A program made the position numbers and the translations under genes. DNA of 64,000 bases from NCBI RefSeq assembly GCF_900105735.1, contig NZ_LT629793.1, positions 6,076,001-6,140,000 on the forward strand, read 5' to 3'. The DNA is from Pseudomonas yamanorum. GTDB lineage: Bacteria; Pseudomonadota; Gammaproteobacteria; Pseudomonadales; Pseudomonadaceae. Each line of letters starts with the position of its first letter. Position 1 is the first letter of the stretch. Positions 1 through 8,324 of the stretch are shown in pieces. The notes under the pieces are model-generated. The model did not search any database. It was not told the DNA's origin and saw nothing but the letters and a program-made list of their open reading frames with translations.

Positions 1-11
1 GACACCGCCTC

Positions 12-650
12 ATGACCCAGGAATCCCGTTTCTCCCGTATGGAACCGGAGTTGCGCAAGGCCAATCTGGTCCAGGCCACACTGGTGTGCCTCAAGCGCGA
101 CGGCTTCCAGGGCGCGTCGATCCGCAAGATCAGCGCCGAGGCCGGGGTGTCGGTGGGGCTGATCAGTCATCACTATTCGGGCAAGGATGAGCTGGTGGCC
201 GAGGCCTATCGGTCTATCACCCGGCAAGTCATGGACTTGCTGCGTGACGCCATGGCCAAGGCGCCGCCCAGCCCGCGGGAGCGGCTGTCGGCGTTCTTTC
301 ACGGCTCGTTTTCCCCCGAGTTGCTGGACCCGCAACTGCTGGATGCCTGGCTGGTGTTCTGGGGCGCGGTCAAGACGGCCCCGGCGATCAACCAGGCCCA
401 CGAACATTCCTATGGCGAGTACCGCACTATCATGCGCTCGGCTTTGGTGGACATGGCCGAGGAGGAGGGTTGGAAGCAGTTCGACGCCGATTTGGCGGCC
501 ATCGCCTTGAGCGCCTTGCTCGATGGCCTGTGGCTGGAATCGGGGCTCAACCCCGGCACCTTCACCCCGGAACAGGGCATCCAGATCTGCGAAGCCTGGG
601 TCGACGGCTTGCAGTCTGGCGGCCGCAAACGCTTCCAGATCAAACCCTGA
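12..650 (+). CDS. TetR/AcrR (BetI-like) transcriptional regulator
   Basis: The 212-residue protein has an N-terminal TetR helix-turn-helix (about residues 18-62; ASIRKISAEAGVSVGLISHH is the recognition region) and a longer alpha-helical ligand-binding C-terminal half. The layout resembles BetI. The predicted role is a ligand-responsive repressor of the catabolic and transport cluster that starts 155 bases downstream on the same strand; an imperfect palindrome lies in that gap (737-754). The start is the first ATG; a second ATG nine codons on is possible. The effector is unknown; an acyl-CoA or 2-oxo acid intermediate of the neighbouring enzymes is a guess from context. The family is clear, the target is inferred. 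Confidence 0.85.
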   Translation: MTQESRFSRMEPELRKANLVQATLVCLKRDGFQGASIRKISAEAGVSVGLISHHYSGKDELVAEAYRSITRQVMDLLRDAMAKAPPSPRERLSAFFHGSFSPELLDPQLLDAWLVFWGAVKTAPAINQAHEHSYGEYRTIMRSALVDMAEEEGWKQFDADLAAIALSALLDGLWLESGLNPGTFTPEQGIQICEAWVDGLQSGGRKRFQIKP

Positions 651-736
651 ACTGACGATTCCGCGCCGCCTGGACGCAATGTCCGGGCCGGCATTTTCCC
701 CTCGAAAAATATTTGCGGTTACCCGATTGCCTCCTT

Positions 737-754
737 ACTGAACACTCGTTTAGT
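737..754. promoter_or_regulatory. candidate TetR operator
   Basis: ACTGAACACTCGTTTAGT is an inverted repeat with 7-base arms (ACTGAAC / GTTTAGT, one mismatch) and a 4-base spacer, 50 bases upstream of the acyl-CoA gene cluster and downstream of the TetR gene. Similar GAAC-N4-GTTT palindromes are bound by TetR regulators of acyl-CoA metabolism such as PsrA. Assignment to the adjacent regulator is inference. Confidence 0.45.
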
Positions 755-804
755 ATCGCCCCATGTCGCCCCCCTCAAGCCAATTAAAATAATTCGAGGA
801 TTCC

Positions 805-1596
805 ATGACTACAGATCCGTCCGTGCTCACTCAAGTGCAAGCAGGCGTTGCCTGGATCACCCTTAATCGCGGCGCCCAGCGCAACGCCCTGGACATCCCG
901 ACCCTCAAGCACCTGCATGCATTGCTGGACGGTTTCAACAGCGACCCGGCCTTACGTGTGGTGGTGTTGACCGGCACTGGTCGCAGCTTCTGCGCCGGTG
1001 CGGACCTCGCCGAATGGGCCGACGCCGAAGCCCGTGGTGCCCTCGAAACCTACGGCTGGACCGAAACCGCCCACGCCCTGATGACCCGCCTGCACACCCT
1101 CGACAAACCTACCCTCGCTGCCATCAACGGCACGGCGGTCGGCGCCGGCATGGACCTGACCCTGTGCTGCGACCTGCGTGTAGCCGCGCAATCGGCACGC
1201 TTCAAGGCCGGCTACACCAGCATGGCCTACTCGCCGGACGCCGGTGCCAGCTGGCATCTGCCGCGCCTGATCGGCATCGAACAGGCCAAGCGCCTGCTAT
1301 TTCTCGACGAATTGTGGAGTGCCGACCGCGCCCTGGCCGCCGGCCTGGTGGGCGAAGTGGTCGCCGATGAGCAACTGCACGCCCACGTCACCGACCTGGC
1401 CACACGCCTGGCCAACGGCCCGACCTTCGCCTTCGCCCAGACCAAAACCCTGATCCGCGAAGGCGCCGGGCGCAGCCTGCCCGAGCAGCTCCAGGCCGAA
1501 CTCGCCGCCGGCTTGCTGTGCGGACGCAGCGCCGACGGTGCTGAAGCCCTGCGCTCCTCGATGGAAAAGCGTCCCCCGAATTTCTCCGGCAACTGA
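805..1596 (+). CDS. enoyl-CoA hydratase/isomerase family protein (PaaG-like active site)
   Basis: A 263-residue crotonase-fold protein. The oxyanion-hole segments are visible (GRSFCAGADLAEW near residue 60 and NGTAVGAGMDL near residue 110). Aligned by eye to mitochondrial crotonase, the two hydratase glutamates are replaced (Tyr and Arg at those places), whereas an Asp in SPDAG (about residue 145) matches the catalytic Asp of isomerases such as PaaG. It may therefore shift a double bond rather than hydrate. The RBS is weak (aattcgagg). It is the first gene of a run with acyl-CoA dehydrogenase and acyl-CoA synthetase, so it probably acts on the CoA thioester that they make and oxidise. Confidence 0.85.
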   Translation: MTTDPSVLTQVQAGVAWITLNRGAQRNALDIPTLKHLHALLDGFNSDPALRVVVLTGTGRSFCAGADLAEWADAEARGALETYGWTETAHALMTRLHTLDKPTLAAINGTAVGAGMDLTLCCDLRVAAQSARFKAGYTSMAYSPDAGASWHLPRLIGIEQAKRLLFLDELWSADRALAAGLVGEVVADEQLHAHVTDLATRLANGPTFAFAQTKTLIREGAGRSLPEQLQAELAAGLLCGRSADGAEALRSSMEKRPPNFSGN

Positions 1597-1638
1597 TTCC
1601 TCCTCAAAACACCCCTCGAACGATCGACAGGTAGCGCC

Positions 1639-2799
1639 ATGAATTTCCAGCCCAGCCAAGAACAAGACATGTTGGTGGACGCGGTACGCAGTTTTGTTGC
1701 CAAGGAATTGTTGCCCCACGAGGAGGCGGTAGACCGCGCCGATGAAGTCTCGCCGGAGCTCGCCGCACAGATTCGGGACAAGGCGATTGCCGCCGGGTTT
1801 TATGCCTTCAACATGCCGGAAGAGGTCGGCGGTGGCGGCCTGGATTACCTGTCCCAGGCGTTGATCGAACGGGAGTTGTCGAAGGTGTCCTGGGCGCTGC
1901 ATGTGTTTGTCGCCCGGCCCTCGAAAATCCTCATGGCCTGCACCGGCGCGCAGATTGGCGAGTACCTGTTGCCGTGCGTGCAGGGCAAGAAGATCGACTG
2001 TTTTGCCTTGACCGAGCCGGGTGCCGGTTCCGACGCCAACGCGATCAAGACCCGCGCCGTGCGCAGCGGCGATGACTTTGTGCTCAACGGCAGCAAGCAC
2101 TTCATCAGCCACGCCGGCCACGCGGATTTTGCGATCGTGTTTGCCGTTACCGACACCTATGAACACAACGGCCGCCAGCGCAACGCCGTGACCTCGTTCC
2201 TGGTGGACCGTGGCACGCCGGGCATGACCATTCGCCGAGGCCCCAAGTGCGTCAGCAACCGCGGCTATCACACCTATGAAATGTTCTTCGACGACTGCCG
2301 CGTGCCGGCCTCAAAAGTCCTCGGCGAAGTCGGCAAAGGCTGGGAGGTCGCCAACGCCTGGCTGACCGCTGGCCGGGTGATGGTGGCCGCCAACTGCGTC
2401 GGCCAGGCCCAGCGTGCGTTGGACGTGTCCCTGCAATGGGCGGCGGATCGCAAGCAGTTCGGCCAGCCCATCGGCACCTATCAAGGCATCTCGTTCAAGC
2501 TCGCCGACATGGCCACGCAAATCCGCGCGGCCGAACTGCTGACCCTGAACACTGCCTGGAAAATGGACCAGGGCACCATGACCGACGGCGAGGCCGGCAT
2601 GGCCAAGCTGTTTGCCAGCGAGGTGCTGGGCAAGGTCGCTGATGAGGCCGTGCAGATTTACGGCGGCATGGGCTTGATGGACGAAGGGCCGGTGGAGCGC
2701 ATCTGGCGCAACGCGCGGATCGAACGGATCTGGGAAGGCACTTCGGAAATCCAGCGCCACATTATTGCCCGCGAGCTCTTGCGGCCGCTGTTGCGCTGA
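1639..2799 (+). CDS. acyl-CoA dehydrogenase
   Basis: The 386 residues match the usual length of short/medium-chain acyl-CoA dehydrogenases. Visible landmarks are CFALTEPGAGSDA (FAD/substrate signature 1, near residue 120), RKQFGQPIGTYQ (near 275), YGGMGLMDEGPVERIWR and the C-terminal IWEGTSEIQRH, whose Glu sits at the position of the catalytic base. It introduces the alpha,beta double bond into an acyl-CoA using FAD and electron-transfer flavoprotein. It lies 42 bases after the enoyl-CoA hydratase-like gene and 18 bases before the acyl-CoA synthetase, so the three are likely co-transcribed. It resembles the CaiA-type branch, but substrate specificity cannot be read. Confidence 0.9.
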   Translation: MNFQPSQEQDMLVDAVRSFVAKELLPHEEAVDRADEVSPELAAQIRDKAIAAGFYAFNMPEEVGGGGLDYLSQALIERELSKVSWALHVFVARPSKILMACTGAQIGEYLLPCVQGKKIDCFALTEPGAGSDANAIKTRAVRSGDDFVLNGSKHFISHAGHADFAIVFAVTDTYEHNGRQRNAVTSFLVDRGTPGMTIRRGPKCVSNRGYHTYEMFFDDCRVPASKVLGEVGKGWEVANAWLTAGRVMVAANCVGQAQRALDVSLQWAADRKQFGQPIGTYQGISFKLADMATQIRAAELLTLNTAWKMDQGTMTDGEAGMAKLFASEVLGKVADEAVQIYGGMGLMDEGPVERIWRNARIERIWEGTSEIQRHIIARELLRPLLR

Positions 2800-2817
2800 T
2801 CGGGTGGGAGAACGCTT

Positions 2818-4917
2818 ATGTCCCAGGCTATTCGCGACAATCTCAAGCGCCTGCTGGCGCCCCGTCACCTGGCGTTTGTCGGTGGGCGCAGCATGGCCCG
2901 TGCCCTCAAGCGCTGCGCCGAAGGTGGTTTTGACGGCCAGATGTGGCTGGTCAACCCGCAACATGACAGCCTTGATGGCGTTCCCTGCGTGCGTCGCGTG
3001 GCCGATTTGCCGTGCGGTCCGGACGCGGTGTTTATCGCTACCAATCGCGAGCTGACCCTGACCTGTGTCGCCGAACTGGCGGCCATAGGTACCGGTGGCG
3101 CCATCTGCTACGCCTCCGGGTTTGCCGAAACCGGCGCCGAGGGCCAGGCCTTGCAGCAACAACTGCTCGAGGCGGCTGGCGAGATGGCGCTGCTGGGTCC
3201 GAATTGCTATGGCCTGCTGGACTACTTGCACAGCTCGGCATTGTGGCCGGTGGCCCATGGCGGCAAGCCGGTAGAGAAGGGCGTTGCGGTGCTGACCCAG
3301 AGCGGCAACTTTGCCTACAACCTGTCCATGAGCGACCGTTCGCTGCCGGTGGCCTATATGGCGTCGGTGGGCAACCAGGCACAATTGGGGGTTGCCGAGT
3401 TGATGGATGTGCTGCTCGACGAGCCGTGCGTCACGGCCATCGGCTTGCACCTGGAAGGCTTGAAGAATGTGCCGGGATTCGCCCGTGCGGCCCATAAGGC
3501 CCTGGAAAAAGGCATTCCGATCATCGCCCTGAAAACCGGCGTGTCGCAGATCGGCGCCGAGTTGGCCTTGAGTCATACCAGTTCGTTGTCGGGTTCAGAC
3601 GCGTTGTACGACAGCCTGTTTGCGCGCCTGGGCGTGATCCGGGTCAGTGGCCCGGTGAGTTTTGTCGAAACCCTGAAAGCTGCGGCCTGCGGTAACTTGC
3701 CGGCGGGCAACAGCCTGATCGCCCTGGCCTGTTCCGGTGGTGATGCCGGGTTGATTGCCGACTACGCCGAGCGCAACGATTTAAGCCTGCCCAAACTCGA
3801 TGAGGGCCAGCGTTCGGAACTGGCGCAGGTACTGCCGAGCTACGCCAACCTGGTCAACCCGCTGGATTTCACCACGGCCATCTGGGGCAACAGCGAAGCC
3901 CTCAATACCATGCTCGATACGGCACTGCGCACCGAAGCGGATGCGGCGATGCTGGTGCTCGACTACCCGGCGGAATTTACCGGTGAGCGCAAGGAATGCG
4001 ACCTGCTGCTGGAGCTGTTTTGCAGTGCGCTGACTCGCCATGGCAAGACCGGCTTTGTCACCTCGGCATTCCCCGAATTGTTGCCGGCTCACGCTCGCGA
4101 GCGCCTGCATGCACAAGGTGTTGCGGCGTTGCAGGGCGTGGAAGACGCGCTGGCGGCCTGGGGCCGGATTGCCGACTACCAAAACAATCGCCGGGCGCTG
4201 CTGGCCCGTGGCGAATCGGTACTGGTGCCGCTGTGCCCGCAAGCGCTGGAAGCACTCGGACAGTCGCTTAACGAGTGGGATTCCAAGCAGGCTTTGCGTG
4301 CTTTCGGCCTGACCACGCCGGCCGGTGTCTTGAGCACGCCAGCACGGGCCATTGCCGATGCCAAAGTGCTGGGCTACCCGCTGGTACTCAAGGCCGTCAG
4401 TGCCGATCTACCGCATAAAACCGAAGCGGGCGCGGTGGCGCTCAACTTGCAGGACGGCTTAGCCTTGACCGCCGCCCTGGCCCATATGCGTGAGCGGATT
4501 GCTGTCTATGCGCCAGATGTACCGTTCGATCACCTGCTGTTGGAATCCATGGCCACGCCGCCGTTGGCCGAGCTGATTGTGGGCATCAAACGCGAAAACG
4601 ATTTCGGCCTGGCACTGGTGATCGGTGCCGGTGGAATCCTGGTGGAATTGCTTAAGGACAGTCGCAGCCTGTTGCTGCCGACCACCGACGATGCGATCCG
4701 CAATGCCTTGCTCAGCCTGCGCAGCGCCGCATTGCTGCAAGGCTTTCGCGGGCGGGAAGTGGCCGACATGGAGGCGCTGGTGGCGGCGATTCGTGCGGTG
4801 GCCGACTACGCCTGCGCCAACGCCGGGCAGTTGCTGGAACTCGATGTAAACCCATTGCTGGTCAATGCCCGGGGCGCCACGGCGGTCGATGCATTGATCC
4901 GTCTCGCCCAGGTGTGA
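2818..4917 (+). CDS. acyl-CoA synthetase, NDP-forming (acetate-CoA ligase family)
   Basis: A 699-residue protein with the fused alpha-beta layout of ADP-forming acyl-CoA synthetases. An N-terminal CoA-binding Rossmann domain includes LLGPNCYGLLD. A succinyl-CoA-ligase-like domain has the phospho-histidine region LSHTSSLSGSD. A C-terminal ATP-grasp domain begins around residue 485 with YPLVLKAVSADLPHKTEAG. It makes a CoA thioester from a free acid at the cost of NTP. Its 3' end overlaps the RBS of the decarboxylase gene (AAGGAG starts on the last base of the stop codon), showing tight coupling. The acid substrate is unknown; the adjacent dehydrogenase and hydratase-like enzymes would process the product. 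Confidence 0.88.
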   Translation: MSQAIRDNLKRLLAPRHLAFVGGRSMARALKRCAEGGFDGQMWLVNPQHDSLDGVPCVRRVADLPCGPDAVFIATNRELTLTCVAELAAIGTGGAICYASGFAETGAEGQALQQQLLEAAGEMALLGPNCYGLLDYLHSSALWPVAHGGKPVEKGVAVLTQSGNFAYNLSMSDRSLPVAYMASVGNQAQLGVAELMDVLLDEPCVTAIGLHLEGLKNVPGFARAAHKALEKGIPIIALKTGVSQIGAELALSHTSSLSGSDALYDSLFARLGVIRVSGPVSFVETLKAAACGNLPAGNSLIALACSGGDAGLIADYAERNDLSLPKLDEGQRSELAQVLPSYANLVNPLDFTTAIWGNSEALNTMLDTALRTEADAAMLVLDYPAEFTGERKECDLLLELFCSALTRHGKTGFVTSAFPELLPAHARERLHAQGVAALQGVEDALAAWGRIADYQNNRRALLARGESVLVPLCPQALEALGQSLNEWDSKQALRAFGLTTPAGVLSTPARAIADAKVLGYPLVLKAVSADLPHKTEAGAVALNLQDGLALTAALAHMRERIAVYAPDVPFDHLLLESMATPPLAELIVGIKRENDFGLALVIGAGGILVELLKDSRSLLLPTTDDAIRNALLSLRSAALLQGFRGREVADMEALVAAIRAVADYACANAGQLLELDVNPLLVNARGATAVDALIRLAQV

Positions 4918-4928
4918 AGGAGATGACG

Positions 4929-6539
4929 ATGCAAAGCAAAACCTTGACGGGCGGCCAGGCCCTGGTGCGATTGCTGGCCAACTATGGCGTCGACACGGTG
5001 TTCGGGATTCCCGGCGTGCACACGCTGGAGCTGTATCGCGGTTTGCCCGGCAGTGGCATTCGGCATGTGCTGACTCGCCACGAGCAGGGCGCCGGCTTTA
5101 TGGCCGACGGTTATGCGCGGGTCAGCGGCAAGCCAGGCGTGTGTTTCATCATCACCGGGCCGGGGGTGACCAACGCCGCCACAGCAATCGGCCAGGCATA
5201 CGCCGACTCGATTCCGCTGCTGGTGATTTCCAGCGTTAACCACACCGCCAGCCTCGGTAAGGGCTGGGGCTGCCTGCATGAAACCCAGGACCAGCGCGCG
5301 ATGACCGCGCCCATCACCGCGTTTTCGGCGGTGGCGTTGAGTGCCGAGGATTTGCCGGAATTGATCGCGCGGGCCTACGCGGTGTTCGACAGTGAGCGGC
5401 CGCGGCCGGTGCATATTTCGGTGCCGCTGGATGTGCTGTCGGCGCCGATCAAGCGCGACTGGAGCAATGACGTGGTGCGCCGTCCCGGGCGAGGTCTGCC
5501 ATCGGCTGAAAGCCTCGATCAGGCCGTGGCGAAACTGGCGGCGGCCAAGCGTCCGATGATCATTGCCGGTGGCGGCGCGCTATTGGCGGCGGAGGCCTTG
5601 CAGCGCTTGAGCACGCAGTTGGCGGCGCCGTTTTTCAGCAGTGTCGCCGGCAAGGGGTTGTTGCCGGTGGCGCATCCGTTGAATGCCGGTTCGACCTTGT
5701 GTGTCGAGCCCGGCTGGCAGCTTATCGCCGAGGCGGATGTGGTGTTGGCCATCGGCACCGAAATGGCCAATACGGATTTTTGGCGTGAACGCCTGCCCAT
5801 TAACGGCGAGCTGCTGCGCGTGGATATCGACCCGCGCAAGTTCAACGATTTCTATCCTTGCGCTGTCGCGTTGCACGGTGATGCCCGGCAAACGACGCTG
5901 GCTTTGCTGGAACGCTTGCCAGCCACGCCGCGCAACGCGGATGCCGCCACCGCTGCGGTCGCGACGTTACGCCAGGCAGTCAGTAGCGGCCATGGTCCGT
6001 TGCAACGGATTCACCAGGCGATTCTCGACCGCGTCGCCGCCGAGTTGCCCACCAATGCCTTCATCAGCAGTGACATGACCCAACTGGCCTACACCGGTAA
6101 CTACACCTTCCCCAGCAATGCCACCCGCAGTTGGCTGCATCCCACCGGCTACGGCACCTTGGGCTACGGCCTGCCGGCCGGTATCGGCGCCAAGTTCGGC
6201 GCGCCGGAGCGGCCCGGCCTGGTGCTGGTGGGCGACGGCGGCTTTCTCTACACCGCCCAGGAACTGGCCACAGCGGTGGAAGAACTGGACAGCCCGCTGG
6301 TGGTGTTGCTGTGGAACAACGACGCCCTGGGGCAGATTCGCGACGACATGCTGAACCTGGACATCGAACCCATCGGCGTACTGCCGCGCAACCCGGACTT
6401 CGCCGCCCTGGCGCGGGCGTTCGGCTGCACGGTCAGTGAGCCGCAGAACCTGGATGAGCTGCAGACGGATTTGCGTAACGGCTTCAAGCGCAACGGCGTG
6501 ACCTTGATCGAGTTGAAGCATGCCTGTGTGAACCTTTAG
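4929..6539 (+). CDS. thiamine-diphosphate-dependent 2-oxo acid decarboxylase (AruI-like)
   Basis: A ThDP enzyme of about 536 residues in the acetolactate synthase/decarboxylase family. The catalytic Glu is in LTRHEQGAGF (Glu52), and the Mg-ThDP motif runs from VGDGGFLYTAQE to WNND in the C-terminal domain. The closest family I recall is AruI, 5-guanidino-2-oxopentanoate decarboxylase of the arginine transaminase pathway. No AruH transaminase or guanidinobutyrase lies nearby, so an arginine role is doubtful here. The ATG at 4929 is chosen because AAGGAG at 4917-4922 is 6 bases upstream; a GTG at 4914 and an ATG at 4923 are in frame. It could also be a 2-hydroxyacyl-CoA-lyase-like enzyme acting with the neighbouring CoA enzymes. 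Confidence 0.8.
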   Translation: MQSKTLTGGQALVRLLANYGVDTVFGIPGVHTLELYRGLPGSGIRHVLTRHEQGAGFMADGYARVSGKPGVCFIITGPGVTNAATAIGQAYADSIPLLVISSVNHTASLGKGWGCLHETQDQRAMTAPITAFSAVALSAEDLPELIARAYAVFDSERPRPVHISVPLDVLSAPIKRDWSNDVVRRPGRGLPSAESLDQAVAKLAAAKRPMIIAGGGALLAAEALQRLSTQLAAPFFSSVAGKGLLPVAHPLNAGSTLCVEPGWQLIAEADVVLAIGTEMANTDFWRERLPINGELLRVDIDPRKFNDFYPCAVALHGDARQTTLALLERLPATPRNADAATAAVATLRQAVSSGHGPLQRIHQAILDRVAAELPTNAFISSDMTQLAYTGNYTFPSNATRSWLHPTGYGTLGYGLPAGIGAKFGAPERPGLVLVGDGGFLYTAQELATAVEELDSPLVVLLWNNDALGQIRDDMLNLDIEPIGVLPRNPDFAALARAFGCTVSEPQNLDELQTDLRNGFKRNGVTLIELKHACVNL

Positions 6540-6551
6540 AGGAGCAACACC

Positions 6552-8138
6552 ATGAGCGAAAACAACAACAAAATGACTCAAGCGATGCACCGACGGGATT
6601 TCCTCAAACACAGCGCCGTAGCCGGTGCCGTGGCCGCCGCGTTTTCCATAGGCCTGCCGCTGCAGGCCTTCGCCGAAGAGGCCACGCCCAAGGCGGGCGG
6701 TGTGCTGCGCATGGGGCTGGCCGGCGGCAGCACCACCGACTCCCGCGACCCAAGCTCCTGGGTCGACACCTTCACCTTCGTCGGCTTTTCGGCGGTGTAC
6801 AACACCCTCACCGAAATCGCGGTGGACGGCAGCGCCATCCCCGAATTGGCCGAGAGCTTTGAGTCGACGCCCGACGCGCGCATCTGGACCTTCAAGCTGC
6901 GCCAGGGCGTGACCTTCCATAACGGCAAAAGCCTGACCGCTGACGATGTGGTGGCCTCGATTAACCATCACCTGGCAGCCAACTCCACGTCGGCGGCCAA
7001 AACGGTAATCGGCGATGTGGCCAGTGTCAGCGCCAAGGGCAGCGATGCGGTGGTGTTCGAACTGCATTCGGGCAATGCCGATTTCGCCTATGTGGTCGCC
7101 GATTACCACCTGGTGATCATGCCCGCCAAGGACGGTGCCGCCGACTGGCAGGCCGGGATCGGCACCAGCGGCTATCGCTTGAAAAGTTTCGAGCCCGGCG
7201 TACGCATGGACCTGGAGCGCAACCCGGATTACTGGAAGCCGGGCCGGGCGCACTTCGCCAGCGCCGAGCTGCTGGCGATTGCCGACGGCGCAGCGCGGGT
7301 CAATGCGCTGGTCACCGGGCAAGTGGACGTGATCAACAAGGTCGACCTGAAAACCGTGGCCCTGCTCAAGCGCAATCCCATGCTGGTCATCGAAGAAACC
7401 AAGGGTGCCCAGCACTACACCTTCCCGATGCTCTGCGACAGCAACGAGTTCAAGAACAACGACATCCGCATGGCGATGAAGCATGCGATCAACCGCGAAA
7501 CCCTGCTGGCCTCGGTGCTGCATGGCTATGGCCTGGTGGGCAACGACCATCCGATCCAGCCCGGCAGCCGCTTTATCAACGCTGCCCTCGAGCAGCGTAC
7601 CTACGATCCGGACAAGTCGCGCTTCTACCTGCGCAAGGCCGGTGTCGAGTCGCTGAAGGTGCGCCTGCAAGCTTCTGATGCCGCCTACACCGGCGCAGTG
7701 GACGCCTCGGTGCTGTTCAAGGAACAGGCGCGTCAGGCCGGGATTGATATCGATGTGGTGCGCGAGCCGGCGGATGGGTACTTCTCCAACATCTGGATGA
7801 AGCAGCCATTCACCACCTCGTTCTGGTACAGCAGCCTGACTGCAGACCGCATGTTCAGCATCGGCTACGCCAAGGGCGCGGCGTGGAACGAAACCCATTG
7901 GGATAACCCGCGCTTCAATCAGTTGCTCAACGCGGCGCGGGGGGAGATGAACGCGCCGCTGCGCCAGGAGATGTACAACGAAATGCAGAGCCTGTGCCGG
8001 GACGACGGCGGGGCGATTGTGCCGTTGTTCGCCAGCTCCGTGGCGGCCCGCTCGAACCGCATCAGCCATGGACCGCTGACGGCGCCGTATGGGGAACTGG
8101 ATGGGTTGCGGCTGATCGAGCGGTGGTGGCAGGCGTGA
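6552..8138 (+). CDS. ABC transporter solute-binding protein, DppA/OppA family, Tat-exported
   Basis: A 528-residue SBP_bac_5-family periplasmic binding protein. The N-terminus carries a twin-arginine signal (HRRDFLKHSAVAGAVAAAF) followed by a cleavage region near LQAFAEEA, so it is exported folded via Tat, unlike the Sec-dependent DppA of E. coli. Family landmarks include WTFKLRQGVTFHNGKSLTADDV and DIRMAMKHAINRETLL. It starts 12 bases after the decarboxylase gene, with AGGAG before the ATG. It is followed by a REPIN and then its two permeases and the ATPase. The substrate is probably a peptide-like or other bulky small molecule, but the sequence does not say which. Confidence 0.9.
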   Translation: MSENNNKMTQAMHRRDFLKHSAVAGAVAAAFSIGLPLQAFAEEATPKAGGVLRMGLAGGSTTDSRDPSSWVDTFTFVGFSAVYNTLTEIAVDGSAIPELAESFESTPDARIWTFKLRQGVTFHNGKSLTADDVVASINHHLAANSTSAAKTVIGDVASVSAKGSDAVVFELHSGNADFAYVVADYHLVIMPAKDGAADWQAGIGTSGYRLKSFEPGVRMDLERNPDYWKPGRAHFASAELLAIADGAARVNALVTGQVDVINKVDLKTVALLKRNPMLVIEETKGAQHYTFPMLCDSNEFKNNDIRMAMKHAINRETLLASVLHGYGLVGNDHPIQPGSRFINAALEQRTYDPDKSRFYLRKAGVESLKVRLQASDAAYTGAVDASVLFKEQARQAGIDIDVVREPADGYFSNIWMKQPFTTSFWYSSLTADRMFSIGYAKGAAWNETHWDNPRFNQLLNAARGEMNAPLRQEMYNEMQSLCRDDGGAIVPLFASSVAARSNRISHGPLTAPYGELDGLRLIERWWQA

Positions 8139-8179
8139 CTCTTGTGTCGAACGCTATCCCTCAAGCAATGAAGATCAAG

Positions 8180-8275
8180 TGTGGGAGCTGGCTTGCCTGC
8201 GATGGCATCACCTCGGTGTCCTGTTAAACCGCGGCGCCTGCATCGCAGCCTCGCTAAAGCTCGACAGCTCCCACA
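8180..8275. repeat. REPIN (two inverted REP elements of different subtype)
   Basis: Two REP-like arms face each other. The left starts TGTGGGAGCTGGCTTGCCTG and the right ends GCTCGACAGCTCCCACA. The right arm matches the arm type of the REPIN at 57171-57277, whereas the left arm shares only its outer 11 bases with it. The element lies between the solute-binding protein and permease genes, where REP hairpins commonly stabilise the upstream message so that more binding protein than permease is made. Confidence 0.8.
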
Positions 8276-8324
8276 GAGGACATTTGTCGCCTTCGAGAAC
8301 ATGCCCAACTCATGAGAACCGAAC

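Noticed and set aside
5967..8069. A 700-codon open frame on the minus strand
   Set aside because: It lies antisense to the decarboxylase and solute-binding protein genes, and its translation has no recognisable domain. High-GC Pseudomonas genes commonly leave such frames open.
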